DNA of 64,000 bases from Blastocystis hominis (Eukaryota; Sar; Bigyra; Opalinata; Blastocystidae): NCBI RefSeq assembly GCF_000151665.1, contig NW_013171827.1:1075066-1139065 (forward strand), in the 5' to 3' direction. This document shows, piece after piece, positions 1 to 10,851 of the stretch; position 1 is the stretch's first letter, and every line of letters starts with the position of its first letter. The notes beneath the pieces were generated by a model that was given only the letters and a program-made list of their open reading frames with translations, was not told where the DNA came from and searched no databases. A program made the translations under genes and the position numbers.

Positions 1-2180
1 CGCAGGACGCATTGGCTCCTGCTCTTCTCTCCCTTTGTTTACAAAGTCGTTGATGTTTCTTACGATAAGCACATAGAGCGGTCGTTTACTTCGATCGCCT
101 TCCTCGCGTATGATCTGTACAAGCGATTGGATCAATACTTGGAAGGAGCAGAATACTCCACAATGCAGGATACGATGGTTCATTATGTTTTCCCTCATTC
201 AACCTTTAGAATAAGCTCAAGCAGGAGATCATTTCGCTGGAAAGAGCGTTCAATAAAGCGTACAAATGCAATGTGTCTGCGATCTAGATCGAAAAAGGAG
301 AAAGAAGCGCTGTATCCACAACTCAATGCGAAAAAGATTATGCTGAAGGATTTTGAAACTGGACCCAACTCTCCGGAACGCATCGATCAGCGATACACGA
401 CCTATCGAGACTTAACTCTACAGTTACTCCTTCAGGGAATTCTTGAAGGCGAGGAAATGTCAAAGAAGAGCGTATATTCGTTCGTTAGCTTGTGGTTCGA
501 GAATTTGGAAGACGAGTATTTTTATTTATCGAGTGAGAATCACATTCAGGCAATCGGTGGAAACGATCGTGCAATCTATTTTGCCGAGATGTCCTCTGCA
601 AGTGTTCGTTCCATTGGCTCACCAAGTAAGTTGTGAATCATGTCATTTATGGAAAGCTTGTGAGTCGGATCGGAACACAGAACCGAGAGCTTCTTTCTCT
701 GATCATCCGACTCGTTCAGCAATATCCCTTCCATGTGATTCCATTCGTTTGTGATGCGGATTGTTTCGACTGTAGATACTTCCGATTTACTTCTCGGAAG
801 CTTCCAGTCCCTCGATGCGAGCATCGCAAGCGAGAACCCTTCTCCACAACGTAAACAGCGGAACGATCACGATCGTAAAACGCTACGAAGCGCTCTTCAA
901 CGCATACTGCATCTTAATGTCAAAGGATTACAAGAAGGGAGAATCCCAAATACTCCCTTCTCACTTCACTTCGCACACCAATCTCCAACTCTGGTCTTCG
1001 ATTCCAGTGCTCACAGCGACGCTTCCGATTCTCGCGATGGACGCCTTGACACAAAGCTCAATTCCTTATATTGGCAATTTCGGATCTTCGTTTTCTGTGA
1101 TGGCGACTGGCATTACAGCGCCTCGAAAGATGAGTTGCTTCTCAGTGCAGGGAGATGAGTACATTCAAGTGATCAAACGAGACGAAATCCGATCGGACTG
1201 TGTGGTTCAGCAGCTGTTCGACCTGCTCAACCAGCTTCTGCGCGAGGTTCAGAATGATCCCAAGCTCGTATCGAAGAAAGTCGACCAGATTCTTCTTCGC
1301 ACGTATAAAGTCGTCAGCATCACTTCCGATATTGGAGTTTTGGAATATGTCAGACACTCTCTAACCATTCGAGATTATTTGGTTGATGACTCGTTGTGTC
1401 TGATGTTGTTTTTGATCCGTAGGCAGAGCACGAAGAAGCGATCTGCACATCGTCGTTATCATCCGGGAGAGATCGAAAATGGAACGATTCTGAAGAAGTT
1501 CGAGAAGATCGGGAAGCAGGACAAGCAGCAACGTCTCGAGCTTTACCAGTCGATCACGAAACAGTTCACTCCGGTGTTCCACTACTTCTTTCTGGAGCGA
1601 TTTGTGCATCCAGAATTGTGGTACCACAACATCCAAAACTTCATTTCCACGCTCAGCATTAACAGCATCATTGGGTATATAGTGGGATTGGGAGATCGCC
1701 ATTTGCGGAACATCATGATTGACCAGAAGACCGGCCAGCTCATTCATATCGACTTCGGGATTCTGTTCGAAAAGGGAAGACTGCTGAGCGTTCCGGAGAC
1801 GGTTCCCTTCCGCCTGACGCGTGAGTTTGTGGATTGTTTGGGCATGGAGGGCGTGGATGGTTTGCTGCGGCAGCAAATGGAGTTCTGTATGGATTTGATA
1901 TGCAAGAACAAGGAGCTGATTCTCACGATTCTGCGCGTTTTCCTGCACGATCCGCTGAATCTGTGGAAGGTGCAGCCGAATCGATACGAAAACCGAATGG
2001 TGGAGGATGTGAACACCAGTGCGACGCAGGTGTTGTTTAAAATCGAGAACAAGATAATGCGGCGCGGCGTACAAACCACCGAATCGATCTCTGTCGAGAA
2101 GCAGGTGGACGTCCTAATCAAGATGGCGACGAACGAGAACAACCTGGCTCTCATGTATCATGGGTGGGGCGCTTGGCTCT
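1..2180 (+). CDS. ATM/Tel1-like PI3K-related protein kinase, 3' part
   Basis: C-terminal part of a PI3K-like Ser/Thr kinase, the family that signals DNA double-strand breaks; the 5' end lies outside the window and the frame is open at base 1. Helical FAT-type sequence covers about 1-800, broken by 28-33 nt introns (178-209 is clear). The kinase domain lies at about 850-2050, with the catalytic loop GLGDRHLRN, the metal-binding HIDFG, and the PETVPFRLTR stretch typical of ATM rather than ATR or TOR. The FATC end is MYHGWGAWL; this family normally stops right after GWxxW. The frame has no encoded stop there. T2180 is codon position 1 and lies five bases before TGTTTGTT (2185-2192), so poly(A) addition would give UAA. 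ATM is favoured over other PIKKs from the kinase wording. The upstream exon chain is inferred. Confidence 0.85.
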
Positions 2181-2184
2181 GTCG

Positions 2185-2200
2185 TGTTTGTTAACAAACA
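2185..2200. terminator. Palindromic shared polyadenylation signal, ATM-like / EamA transporter
   Basis: TGTTTGTT is followed directly by AACAAACA, a perfect 16-bp palindrome between two convergent genes. Each half is the Blastocystis polyadenylation-associated octamer for one strand. For the plus gene it lies five bases past the inferred cleavage site. For the minus gene it lies 45 bases past an encoded TAA. Function is inferred from the known Blastocystis motif. Confidence 0.75.
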
Positions 2201-2245
2201 AGTCCATTGCATGCAATGAATTTCGTTCGTTCGTTCGTTCGTTCG

Positions 2246-3375
2246 TTAGTCCTCGAGCAACTTCTCGTACTCCAGTCTGGCCTTTCGGACAACCCACCAC
2301 TTCTTCAGTCCGATAAGGATCAAGCAGATGCTCACCAAGATAGCTCCGATAATACTATAGACATCCGTAGGATCCTTATTGATCACGACTTGCCACACAT
2401 AGGACAAGACGATATCCAGGAATCGCATGGAGGTGGCAGGACCCGCCTTCTCCAACTGCAGTCCGCGGTTGATGCAGATCTGCGCTCCCGCTCCGAGCAG
2501 CGAAGTGGCAACCAGCAAAAGCCAGCCCTTCACGCTGGTGGTGGATTTCGGCCAAGGGAAGGTGTGAAGCTTGTAGTAGCTCTGGAAGATGTTGATCAAC
2601 ATCGTGAAGATCAGGATATAGTTGATCAGAACGAACACGGACACGGTAGGACCGACTTTGCGCACCGCAATATACGCAAAGGCGGCAGCAATCGAACCGA
2701 TAAAAGCAATCATTACGTAAAAAGCATTCAAACTCTACGAGAATCAGAGGACAATTCAAAACGTACAGCTGTATGGAACAACCACGCCGGCTTCGATGTG
2801 AAAATTACTCCAACGAAACAGAAGCAACTAGCAACTCCGTCGAGCCAACCCCAGCTCTCATGCAACATACAGATAGCCAAAAATCCAGTGATCACAGGAG
2901 CTGTAAACGTTAACGTGGTCGCATCTCCAACGGGGATTTGAGTGAACGCAAAGAAATAACAAGTAATTTGAATGCCTCCAAAGAGACCACGGAAAATAAC
3001 CCAGAGGAATTTCTTCCCCTCCTTATAAGGTCCAATCGGATTTGCCATCACAATACCACAGCAAACCAGGTTTATGACCAAGTTGAATAATGAACGAGTG
3101 AAAGTAATGGTGGGTGCAGGAATCTTATACTCCTGACCCAGCAGATTCACAAGAGAAGACATTAAACTACAATCAAACTAGATTTCGAAAAATTACCTTC
3201 CGAAAATGGAGGCGAATGCTACAAGCACCATACCCCAAGCAGAGTCTTTTGTCAAACGATAATTAGTGACCGCCTTGTCCTTTTCGATGGCCTTGGGATC
3301 TTGAGCTGCCTGCGGCGACACTGGCGTGGTCGGACTCTCCACCTTAACTTCCAAAACACCTCCCTTTTTGTTCAT
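2246..3375 (-). CDS. EamA/DMT-family membrane transporter (SLC35G-like)
   Basis: Multi-pass membrane protein of about 350 residues. It has an N-terminal cytosolic stretch rich in Pro, Thr and Lys and then about ten hydrophobic segments arranged as two EamA-like halves. Family hallmarks include GDATTLTFTAPVITG near the end of half one and GAGAQICINRGLQ in half two. Exon 1 ends near 3195. A roughly 30-nt intron leads to the second exon, and a 32-nt GT-AG intron follows the HTA codons (about 2732-2764). It ends at an encoded TAA. The family carries nucleotide sugars or small metabolites across organelle or plasma membranes; substrate and location cannot be read from sequence. It is convergent with the ATM-like gene. 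The start is the first Met of exon 1. Confidence 0.8.
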
Positions 3376-4593
3376 AAGAATATTTTGAGGAAATAGGACT
3401 CGTGGTAACCGTGGAAACCTATTGTACCCAATTGAGGCAATAATGTCTCGAAAAAAGATTTGGAATAAAAATGAGAGAAACTAAACACTCTGCCCTTTCA
3501 TGTTGAAACACTTTTATATCCGATATACATTCTTAGGAGAGCAAATTCGATGCAACATTCCACGAATCTCTTTCTTAGGAGTGGCAGCTCATAGATTTTC
3601 ATCCAACTCTTTTGTAGGCTCCTAACCATGCCGATCCAGACCCCTTCCATGACGAAAAACCTCTTCTTTTGTTGCCGACCATCCTATTTTCATCATTTTC
3701 AGCGAGGAGATTTTGACTTGTCATTTGCTCTCTCGTTTGAGCACAGCCATTCTGTAGAAGACACAAATAGAATTATTCGCTTATCTTCCAACATGAAACG
3801 ACTCCACTTGTTTCAGTCATGTTCTATTTTTGATTCTTGCCGTCTTTGGTGCATAAGTAATGATTGAAAGGGAGGTAGGAATTCTGTCGTTTATCTGTGC
3901 GCAAACACTTTGGACAGACCATCCATTCCATTCCATCCATACGATCCACGTCAATGTTGATCACACGTGAACTAAGTCGAAATTCTATTTGTATTCTATA
4001 AAAATATGCAAGGAGTAAGTGAATACAATGCAGCGAGAATATTACTTTGCCCCTAGGTAGTATACAGAAAGCAATTTCAGATTGCATAATAGAATAGTAT
4101 TGTCTTGATAGTGAGGCGATTATTCTACAACTTTACAAAGAGAAATCAATCCAATACCAGCATTCCAAATTGATGGGAAGCGATTCAAGTTCAGAATACT
4201 TGGTGGATTACGGCAAGCGTTTCATAATTTTCGGTAATCACTTCCAGCATGGTACAGAAAAGATAGAGGAAACGCCAACGCTTCCATCAAGGGAATCGGT
4301 ATTCCAAATACATAAATTACCTATACAAGGGAGATACAGTCGTATTGTAGAATCGGAAAAAATCGTTTCCCAGCTCCCTAAAGCATAACAGGAACAACTT
4401 AGAATTGTACAGTATCAGACAGTCCGTAGCAACGACGCACATCGTTTCATTCACTGAGTAGCGTACTAGAGATTCCAGAATTAGTCTAACTGGAGAAGGA
4501 AATATGGAGAAAAGAGTACAGTAATTATAATACGTATGATTGTTTGGGACAATCACTGTACATCTGACAAAAAAGGTTTGAATATTTCTGATT
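3376..4593. other. Intergenic stretch with weak small ORFs only
   Basis: 1.2 kb between divergent genes. Short open frames exist on both strands: plus 3628-3867 and 4170-4388, minus 3824-4087. The minus frame carries a CPKC pair and a later Cys, suggestive of half a zinc ribbon, but no domain can be supported. No octamer signal, RNA gene or long repeat was seen. A small unannotated minus-strand gene remains possible. Confidence 0.4.
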
Positions 4594-6636
4594 ATGGATG
4601 TTTCTCTGCTGAGCAATAAAGAATATCAAGAAGATCCGAAAAAATTACCCGAAAAACAGGGAGAGGAGAGTAAGGTTGAAAAGATGGGAGAAGTTGCGAA
4701 ATTCTCGGTAATGGACCAATCCACTATGGAAATCGTGGATATGCGGAACAATGAGCACTATATGCTTCTTGTAGATGCACAGGCAACACTGCAATCGATT
4801 GAACCCCAGTTAAAAGTGCTGCTATGATGCATATTTTAACTCGTAGAGTATAGCCAAGTTAGGGGACGATATGATCGTGTTCCTCATTTTTGAATCAAAG
4901 GTGTTGTCTCCGGGCGACTATTTACACTCTATTATCACTGACAGCAATAATACATTTTACATGCTATGCGTATTTTCAAGCAAGTTCGTTCAGGTTTAGA
5001 AGCAATCTGTCTTGGAGAATCCTTCGATCCCTGTAGAGAATGAAACATCCAGATTCCTGGCATATGAGACAAGAATATCTGATCTGGCGACAGAGGTTAC
5101 CCGGCTAAAAGTGGAGAATGTTTCACTGAACAACCGTCTATCTATGCTGCATAATCTGCTTCACGCAAACGGAATTCGTCTTCCTGAAGAAACAGCAGAG
5201 ATCGAGAAGAAGGAGCAGATTCTGCTGAAGGAAAAGAAAGTAATTTTTTTAGTTCGCACGTCATCTTATGTAGGAACAAGAAGAGAAGGAAGTGATGGGT
5301 CAAGCCGTTATGCTGAAGTGGACAACCAAAGGAGTGGAAGGGATTAAGGCGCTCATCACTGAAATCAACAACTACACGTACACCAATCTGGAAGTGCTGG
5401 ATCTAACGGGTACTCCCCCCTCTTTTCTCTTCAATAGATCTTCATATGGGCGACGAAGGCGCAGCTCTTCTGGCACAAGTCTTTTCTCAAGGCTGGTCGC
5501 TCGTGAACATCTTCCAATACTACTTTTCGCCTCCCACACTACCGCGTCTCCACTCGATTCTGCTGTACGGAAACGATATCACATCGACAGGAGCGAACAC
5601 TCTTCTCTCTGCCTTCAAGTATCTTCCTCAAGTCGAGTTGCTGGGTCTCGAGTTTTTGCGTAATTTCCAGAAACCGACGACTCATCGCTAGGTCGTCGAT
5701 TGTCCTCGAAAGAAGTGGAAATCTTCAATCACATGCAGTTGGAAGTCACGCTCTTCACTTCCACGTCGCTGGATCTCGCGAATCTGAATCTGGTCGACAA
5801 CTTTTTGGTGCAGTTCTGCGGATATATGGATTACCTAATCACTGGCGATGTGACCACCATTCGAAAACTGTTCCTGAATCGTATTGTTACGCAGACAACC
5901 CATCAGTAGACAATCGATTTAAGTCTCGAGGCGTAATGAAGCTCGCATCGCTTATGGCCGATAGAAAACTCCCCAATCTGGAGATTCTCAACCTCGAAAA
6001 CAACGAGATCGACGAGGAGTCCACCCACTTTCTCTCATGCAGCATCACAAGCGAGACGGTGCCGAACTTACAGGAGTTCTTGATCGGAGGGAATCCGATC
6101 GGCGATAAAGGCGTCACTCATTTGTTCCGCTATTTCCGAAAGAATAAAGTAAACTTCATTAAACGTCTCTGCTTGAATGGTTTGCGGCTCGTTGAAGGTA
6201 TGTTGTGTAGAGATTCAGATGGAGTATGAGGGAATTCGATTCATTAGCAACTGCGTGCTGTTCGATACGATGAAGGGTCTGGTGGATTTGAATATCGCAA
6301 AGAATCGCATCGAGTCGAAGGGATTTGTGATTCTCGTGAAATCGATCGAGCGTGGCGGCTTCCCGAATCTGCAGCATCTGGATGTCAGCGGTTGTGTTTT
6401 GAATGGATACTGATACATAGAGAACGGCATTACGGATGATGGAGTGAATTATCTTCTTGTAGCTCTGTCAAAAGGACGCCTCGGCGTTTTGATTCAGATT
6501 GATATGGCCTGTTTGGGTTTTGGAGTGTGTTTATGTGTAGCGAACAAAATCAGCAAGACGATGATCGAGACTTGTAACCAAGCACTCAGTGGCCAAGATG
6601 AATTGCGGGTTTCTTTTGCTGTTAATCAAGTTTATT
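4594..6636 (+). CDS. Ribonuclease-inhibitor-type leucine-rich-repeat protein
   Basis: Multi-exon gene. The N-terminal part has a charged start. A central heptad-like segment (LATEVTRLKVENVSLNNRL) looks coiled-coil. From about 5310 onward there are several 28-30 residue LRRs of the RNI type, for example LPNLEILNLENNEIDEE, MKGLVDLNIAKNRIESKG and FPNLQHLDVSG. Clear introns include a 30-nt one before KQSVLEN (about 4972-5001) and one of similar size after LEVLDLT (about 5409-5438). No enzymatic domain is visible, so the role is probably protein binding. The last frame has no stop at the natural end. T6636 is codon position 1, five bases before TGTTTGTT (6641-6648), so UAA would come from the poly(A) tail. 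If not, the encoded TGA at 6648-6650 adds four residues. Exact exon limits between 5690 and 6440 are uncertain. Confidence 0.65.
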
Positions 6637-6640
6637 ATTT

Positions 6641-6648
6641 TGTTTGTT
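6641..6648 (+). terminator. Polyadenylation octamer of LRR gene
   Basis: TGTTTGTT. The base five positions upstream (T6636) is in codon position 1 of the LRR frame, the same geometry as in the ATM-like, UPF1-like, RPB2 and PLBD genes of this window. Confidence 0.65.
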
Positions 6649-6837
6649 GAATCCAACTTATTTGAGATTTAGCATTTGTGGGTGTTGTATTTGTTGAATC
6701 AAATGTTCCTTGTAAACTCAGATCATGTCGTTCACAATATTATGTACGTAAATGGTGATTGGATGCACGATTTCACTGTCTCCCAAATGACGGTTCTAAT
6801 AATTTACTAATATTGTTTTATTTACTGTTTTCTGTAA

Positions 6838-9800
6838 ATGGACAAATCAGTTTACTGTGTTGTGTGCAAAAAGACTGTGCCAGTTCATAAACAGGGTACT
6901 GAAAGCTTGCCAGAGCATGCTACTCTCAACGGTCATATTCTGTACTGCACTACTGATAAAACAGGCAGAGAGAGCAGGAATATTTGTTGTGAATTCTGTA
7001 GAAATCGGAACATGATGATTCTGGGCTATTCTACACGTACTCAAAAGCATGTTTGCATCCGGTGTATTGCGGATATGTCAAACTTTTCTTCTTTCATAGA
7101 GTGGAAAGACACTTACGTTTCATGGTATCCGTACGTCCTTTCTTACAATATCGTAACGGCTCTGGAGGCATCTCCTCTTGAAAAGAGGGGCGAGTCGGCC
7201 TACCAGCCTAATCTGTACCCAATTGTGTTAAACCGTCAGGCATTATACAAGCTTTCTGAAATCATTGGCGAGAAGAGAGGAGAAGAGTTGCAGTCAGACT
7301 ATTGCATTTTGGGATATGGGGACTTTGCCACTTGCATTCGTGTTCATATTCCACAACGGGATACTCATCCTGAGGTCGTTCAGTCCTGCTGCTGTCAGGT
7401 TTCCTTTGAGGGCAACTCGAAGAAGGAGGATGCTGTGGTGGTTATGTGTCAAAAAGACGAAGTGACTCTTATCGTCCGCAACGTAAATTACAGAGACATC
7501 AACCAGAGTGGAAAATGTACCATCGTTTTCCCCACTCAGAATTGGATCGATGTGACGTTTTTTTCTACCGCTGGATTCTTGTTACAAGATCATGTTAAGC
7601 AATCTGCACTGCTTAGTCGCTGGATGGGTCATGGTGTCAATCTGATGTTCCGTAACATGTATTTGTCGAGGTTTAAGAGCATTCATTTGAACGTGACGGA
7701 GTTCCGTCACCTCAAGAATTCGATCAAGAACTTGTTGGATGTAATCGAGTGTGGAGACGATCCAGTTCGTCAAACAGGTAAGAGATGAGTGGCAGTCTTA
7801 CCCACAGAATACGCCTTCGTTACGGGTATCTCCATCAATCGCGAACGGAAAACGCCCGTCGTGTTTATCAGCACGAGCGACAACCTTTTGGATATGCTCA
7901 CGAATCAGATCAATAGCTATTTCATCCATAAAGATCGCAATGAGACAGTGCGCTGTGTTCGACTCTGTTCTGACGACTACTTCGTTGCTCATAAGGAGAT
8001 ATCGAAGTATTGCATTCAGCAGTTAGTTCCTGCATTGGCTCCCACGACTTCCATTCGAGAGAAGCTGGATCAGCAGTGCCTTTTCCAGGCCAATAAACTG
8101 AGCTTGATCAAGACCTACCCATTCATTACCTGCTCTATTACCGAGATTCCTTTCTTGGAGAAGCTCAGCAATTGCAGTTATATTGTTCTGGACGCGGACT
8201 ACATTTCGAATGTGCGCCTTTCTGGACTGATTCCTTTCGCGTCCCAGATGCTTTTGTTCTGCCGAAAGGGCAGCAATGAAGAGGGTGAAATGAAGACGAA
8301 GAACGGAATTTTCGGTCTGGCTACGAATTATTTGGTTAATCAGGGTATTGAAGTGAAGAATATTCATGAACCACTGGAGATGGAGCATAGAGTCGTGACC
8401 AGGAGCAGTCGGATCAAAACATCGGAGCCGGTTTTGAATGGAGAGTACGCTCAGCTTTCGGAGATCACGTCGAGCCCGATGCAGGCCGTAAGCAATGAGC
8501 AACAAAAGAGTTCGGACGATCAAGAAAAGATAGCGGTACAAGAGAAGCCTGCAGAGGGAAGGTCGAGACAGAGAAGACAAAAAGCAAAGAAGCCTGCTGA
8601 AGAGAAGAAACCTGCTGTGGTGGAAGCAAAGAAGCCTGCTGTGGTGGAAGCAAAGAAGCCTGCTGAAGAGAAGAAGCCTGCTGAAGAGAAGAAACCTGCT
8701 GTGGTGGAAGCAAAGAAGCCTGTTGAAGAGAAGAAGCCTGCTGTGGTGGAAGCAAAGAAACCTGCTGTGGTGGAAGAGAAGAAACCTGCTGTGGTGGAAG
8801 AGAAGAAACCTGCTGTGGTGGAAGAGAAACCGTCAAAGAAGAACAGAAAGTCTAAGAAGAATCCCAAAAGAAAGCTGGTTGCTGCGCAAGTCACTCAAAC
8901 GGTAAAGGAAGAAACAAAAGAAGAGTCACCGAAAGAAGAAAAGAAAGAAGAAATAAAGGAAGAATTACCGAAAGAATTACCGAAAGAGGAGCCAAAGCCT
9001 CAAATCGAAGCCAAACCGCAGAGACATGGAAGAGATTCCATTCGACGAGCTCGCAAAGCAAACAAAGATGCTGCCGTAGCTGCTCCCATTCAGAAAGAAA
9101 ATGAAAAGCCTAAAGAGCCAGAGAAGAAAGAAGAGAAGGTAGAGCCGATTCCTGCTCCTGTTCCAGTCATTGAACAAGAGAAGGTGGAAAAGGTTGAAGA
9201 GAAAAAGCCTGAAGAAAAGGCCGAGGAGCCATTGGCTGAAGAGAAGAAGGTCGCGCTCTCTCCCATAATGGAAGAAAAGGAAAATGAAGTGTCTCCGGTC
9301 ATTGAGGAGACAAAGAAGGAGGAAATGGCTTCCTCTGGAGAAGATGAGATTGTGCTGAGCGTATCTCCTTCATCTGCAGGAAAGACACCAGATACGCCCT
9401 CGCAATCGGAGGATAAAAAGCTGGAGGAAGCAAAGAAGGAAAAACCAGTAGTTGAAGAGGCAAAGGTTGAAGAGGAAAAGAAGGTCGAATCCGTGCCTGT
9501 TCCTGTGGTCGAAGAAAAGAAAGAAGAACCAGAAGTTGAAGAGGAAAAGAAGGAAGAGAAACCTGCCGAATCAGCTCCTGTGCTTGTGGTTGAAGAAGAA
9601 AAGTCAGTAGTTGAAAAGAAAGAAGAAGAACCAGTGGTTGAAGAGAAGAAGGTTGAAGAAGTAAAGAAGGAAGAACCAGTGATCGAAGAAGAGAAGAAGG
9701 TCGAATCGGTGCCTGTTCCTGTAGTCGAAGAAAAGAAAGAGGAGCCAGTAGTTGAAGAAGAGAAGAAGGTTGAAGAGGAAAAGAAGGTCGAATCGGTGCC

Positions 9801-10828
9801 TGTTCCTGTAGTCGAAGAGAAGAAGGAAGAGAAGAAGGAAGAGAAACCTGTCGAATCAGCTCCTGTTCCTGTGGTTGAAGAAGAAAAGATTGAGAAGCCA
9901 GTGGATAAAGAAACGAAAGAAGAAGTAGTTGAAGAGGAAAGGAAGGAAGAAGAAGAGAAGAAGGTCAATTCTGTGCCTGTACCTGTGGTTGAAGAGAAGG
10001 TAGAAAAGGTTGAAGAAGTAAAGAAAGAAGAAGAGCCTGCGATTAAAGAACCAGTAGTTGAAGAAGAAGCAAAGGTTGAAGAGGAAAAGAAGGAAGAGAA
10101 GAAGGTCGAATCAGCTCCTGTGCTTGTGGTTGAAGAAGAGAAGAAGGTTGAAGAAGAAAAGAAGGAAGAAGAGCCTGTGATTGATGAAGAGAAGAAGGTC
10201 GAATCAGCTCCTGTGCTTGTGGTTGAAGAAGAGAAGAAGGTTGAAGAAGTAAAGAAAGAAGAAGAGCCTGCGATTAACGAAGAGAAGAAGGTCAAAGAAG
10301 AACCGTCGGCTGAAGAGAAACCTGTCGAATCAATCCCTGTTGTTTCGGAAGCTCCCAAACCCTTCGACGATCTGACCCTTTCCCTCTCGGATAAGGTCAT
10401 AAACCCGACCGAGATCCCCATGTCCTACAAGCTGGCTTCCTCCCCCGATAGCACCTCCAACCTCCCCATCAACCCAATCGTCAACAGCGCCAAACCCGTC
10501 CACATCGGATCGGAGATCTACAAGGAAGGCAAGCAGAACGACGATTCGTTCCCTGCCAACTTAAGCAGTGAGATCGGGTTTTCGGAAGAAGGCTTCAATC
10601 TCCCGGACCAAGTCACGGAGATCAGTCCGCTCCCCTCTGTCCCGAATGTCCAGCCCTCGTATTACGTGTCCCAAGTGCAAGAGACCGCCACCTCCGAAAA
10701 GGAGACCCAGAGCAAGGCGGCTCCAGCCGAGGCTTCCGCTGCTCCATCTTCACAACCTCCGACCAAGCCCGTTTTTGTCGAGACGAACCCGCTTTTAATG
10801 CCTATGCGCCACGCTCTCCTCCATTTTT
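6838..10828 (+). CDS. Degenerate UPF1-like protein with long charged repeat tail
   Basis: Two exons, 6838-7777 and 7808-10828, with a 30-nt GT-AG intron giving about 1320 residues. Residues 1-80 resemble the UPF1 Cys/His domain: paired Cys at YCVVCKK, a [10 protein letters not shown]...HILYC zinc-binding pattern, then [15 protein letters not shown] like ECYNCGxxNVFLLGF. Residues 230-310 follow the UPF1 stalk and 1B region into a helix where LNxSQ would be. The Walker A loop that should follow is absent. VRLC, then YIVLDADY in place of LIDES, and [13 protein letters not shown] in place of SLFERLxxxGI continue the alignment. The sequence then leaves the helicase and enters about 600 residues of E/K/P/V repeats (8.5-10.4 kb). 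It therefore looks catalytically dead. The open frame runs on to 12213 antisense to the aminopeptidase, but T10828 plus poly(A) gives UAA five bases before TGTTTGTT (10833-10840). UPF1 kinship is inferred by eye. Confidence 0.75.
8586..10332 (+). repeat. Imperfect E/K/P/V-rich coding repeats in UPF1-like tail
   Basis: Two nested repeat families. At 8586-8830 the unit encodes [14 protein letters not shown] variants. At 9420-10330 the unit encodes variants of [21 protein letters not shown]. The purine-rich strand is coding; the long open frame on the opposite strand is a by-product. The region would be disordered and strongly charged. Confidence 0.85.
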
Positions 10829-10832
10829 GCCT

Positions 10833-10849
10833 TGTTTGTTCAACAAACA
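10833..10849. terminator. Palindromic shared polyadenylation signal, UPF1-like / aminopeptidase
   Basis: TGTTTGTT, one C, then AACAAACA. It is a near-perfect palindrome between convergent genes whose coding ends are only about 23 bases apart. On each strand a T in codon position 1 stands five bases before the octamer. Confidence 0.75.
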
Positions 10850-10851
10850 CC

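Noticed and set aside
2219-2246. TTCG tetramer array read as telomere or regulatory repeat
   Set aside because: Short 3' UTR microsatellite with no telomere-like unit.
8586-8830. Possible CRISPR-like array
   Set aside because: Repeats are coding, contiguous and without unique spacers, in a eukaryotic gene.
9090-10421. Ser/Phe-rich minus-strand frame of 443 codons
   Set aside because: Reverse of the E/K repeats in the UPF1-like tail; pure low complexity.
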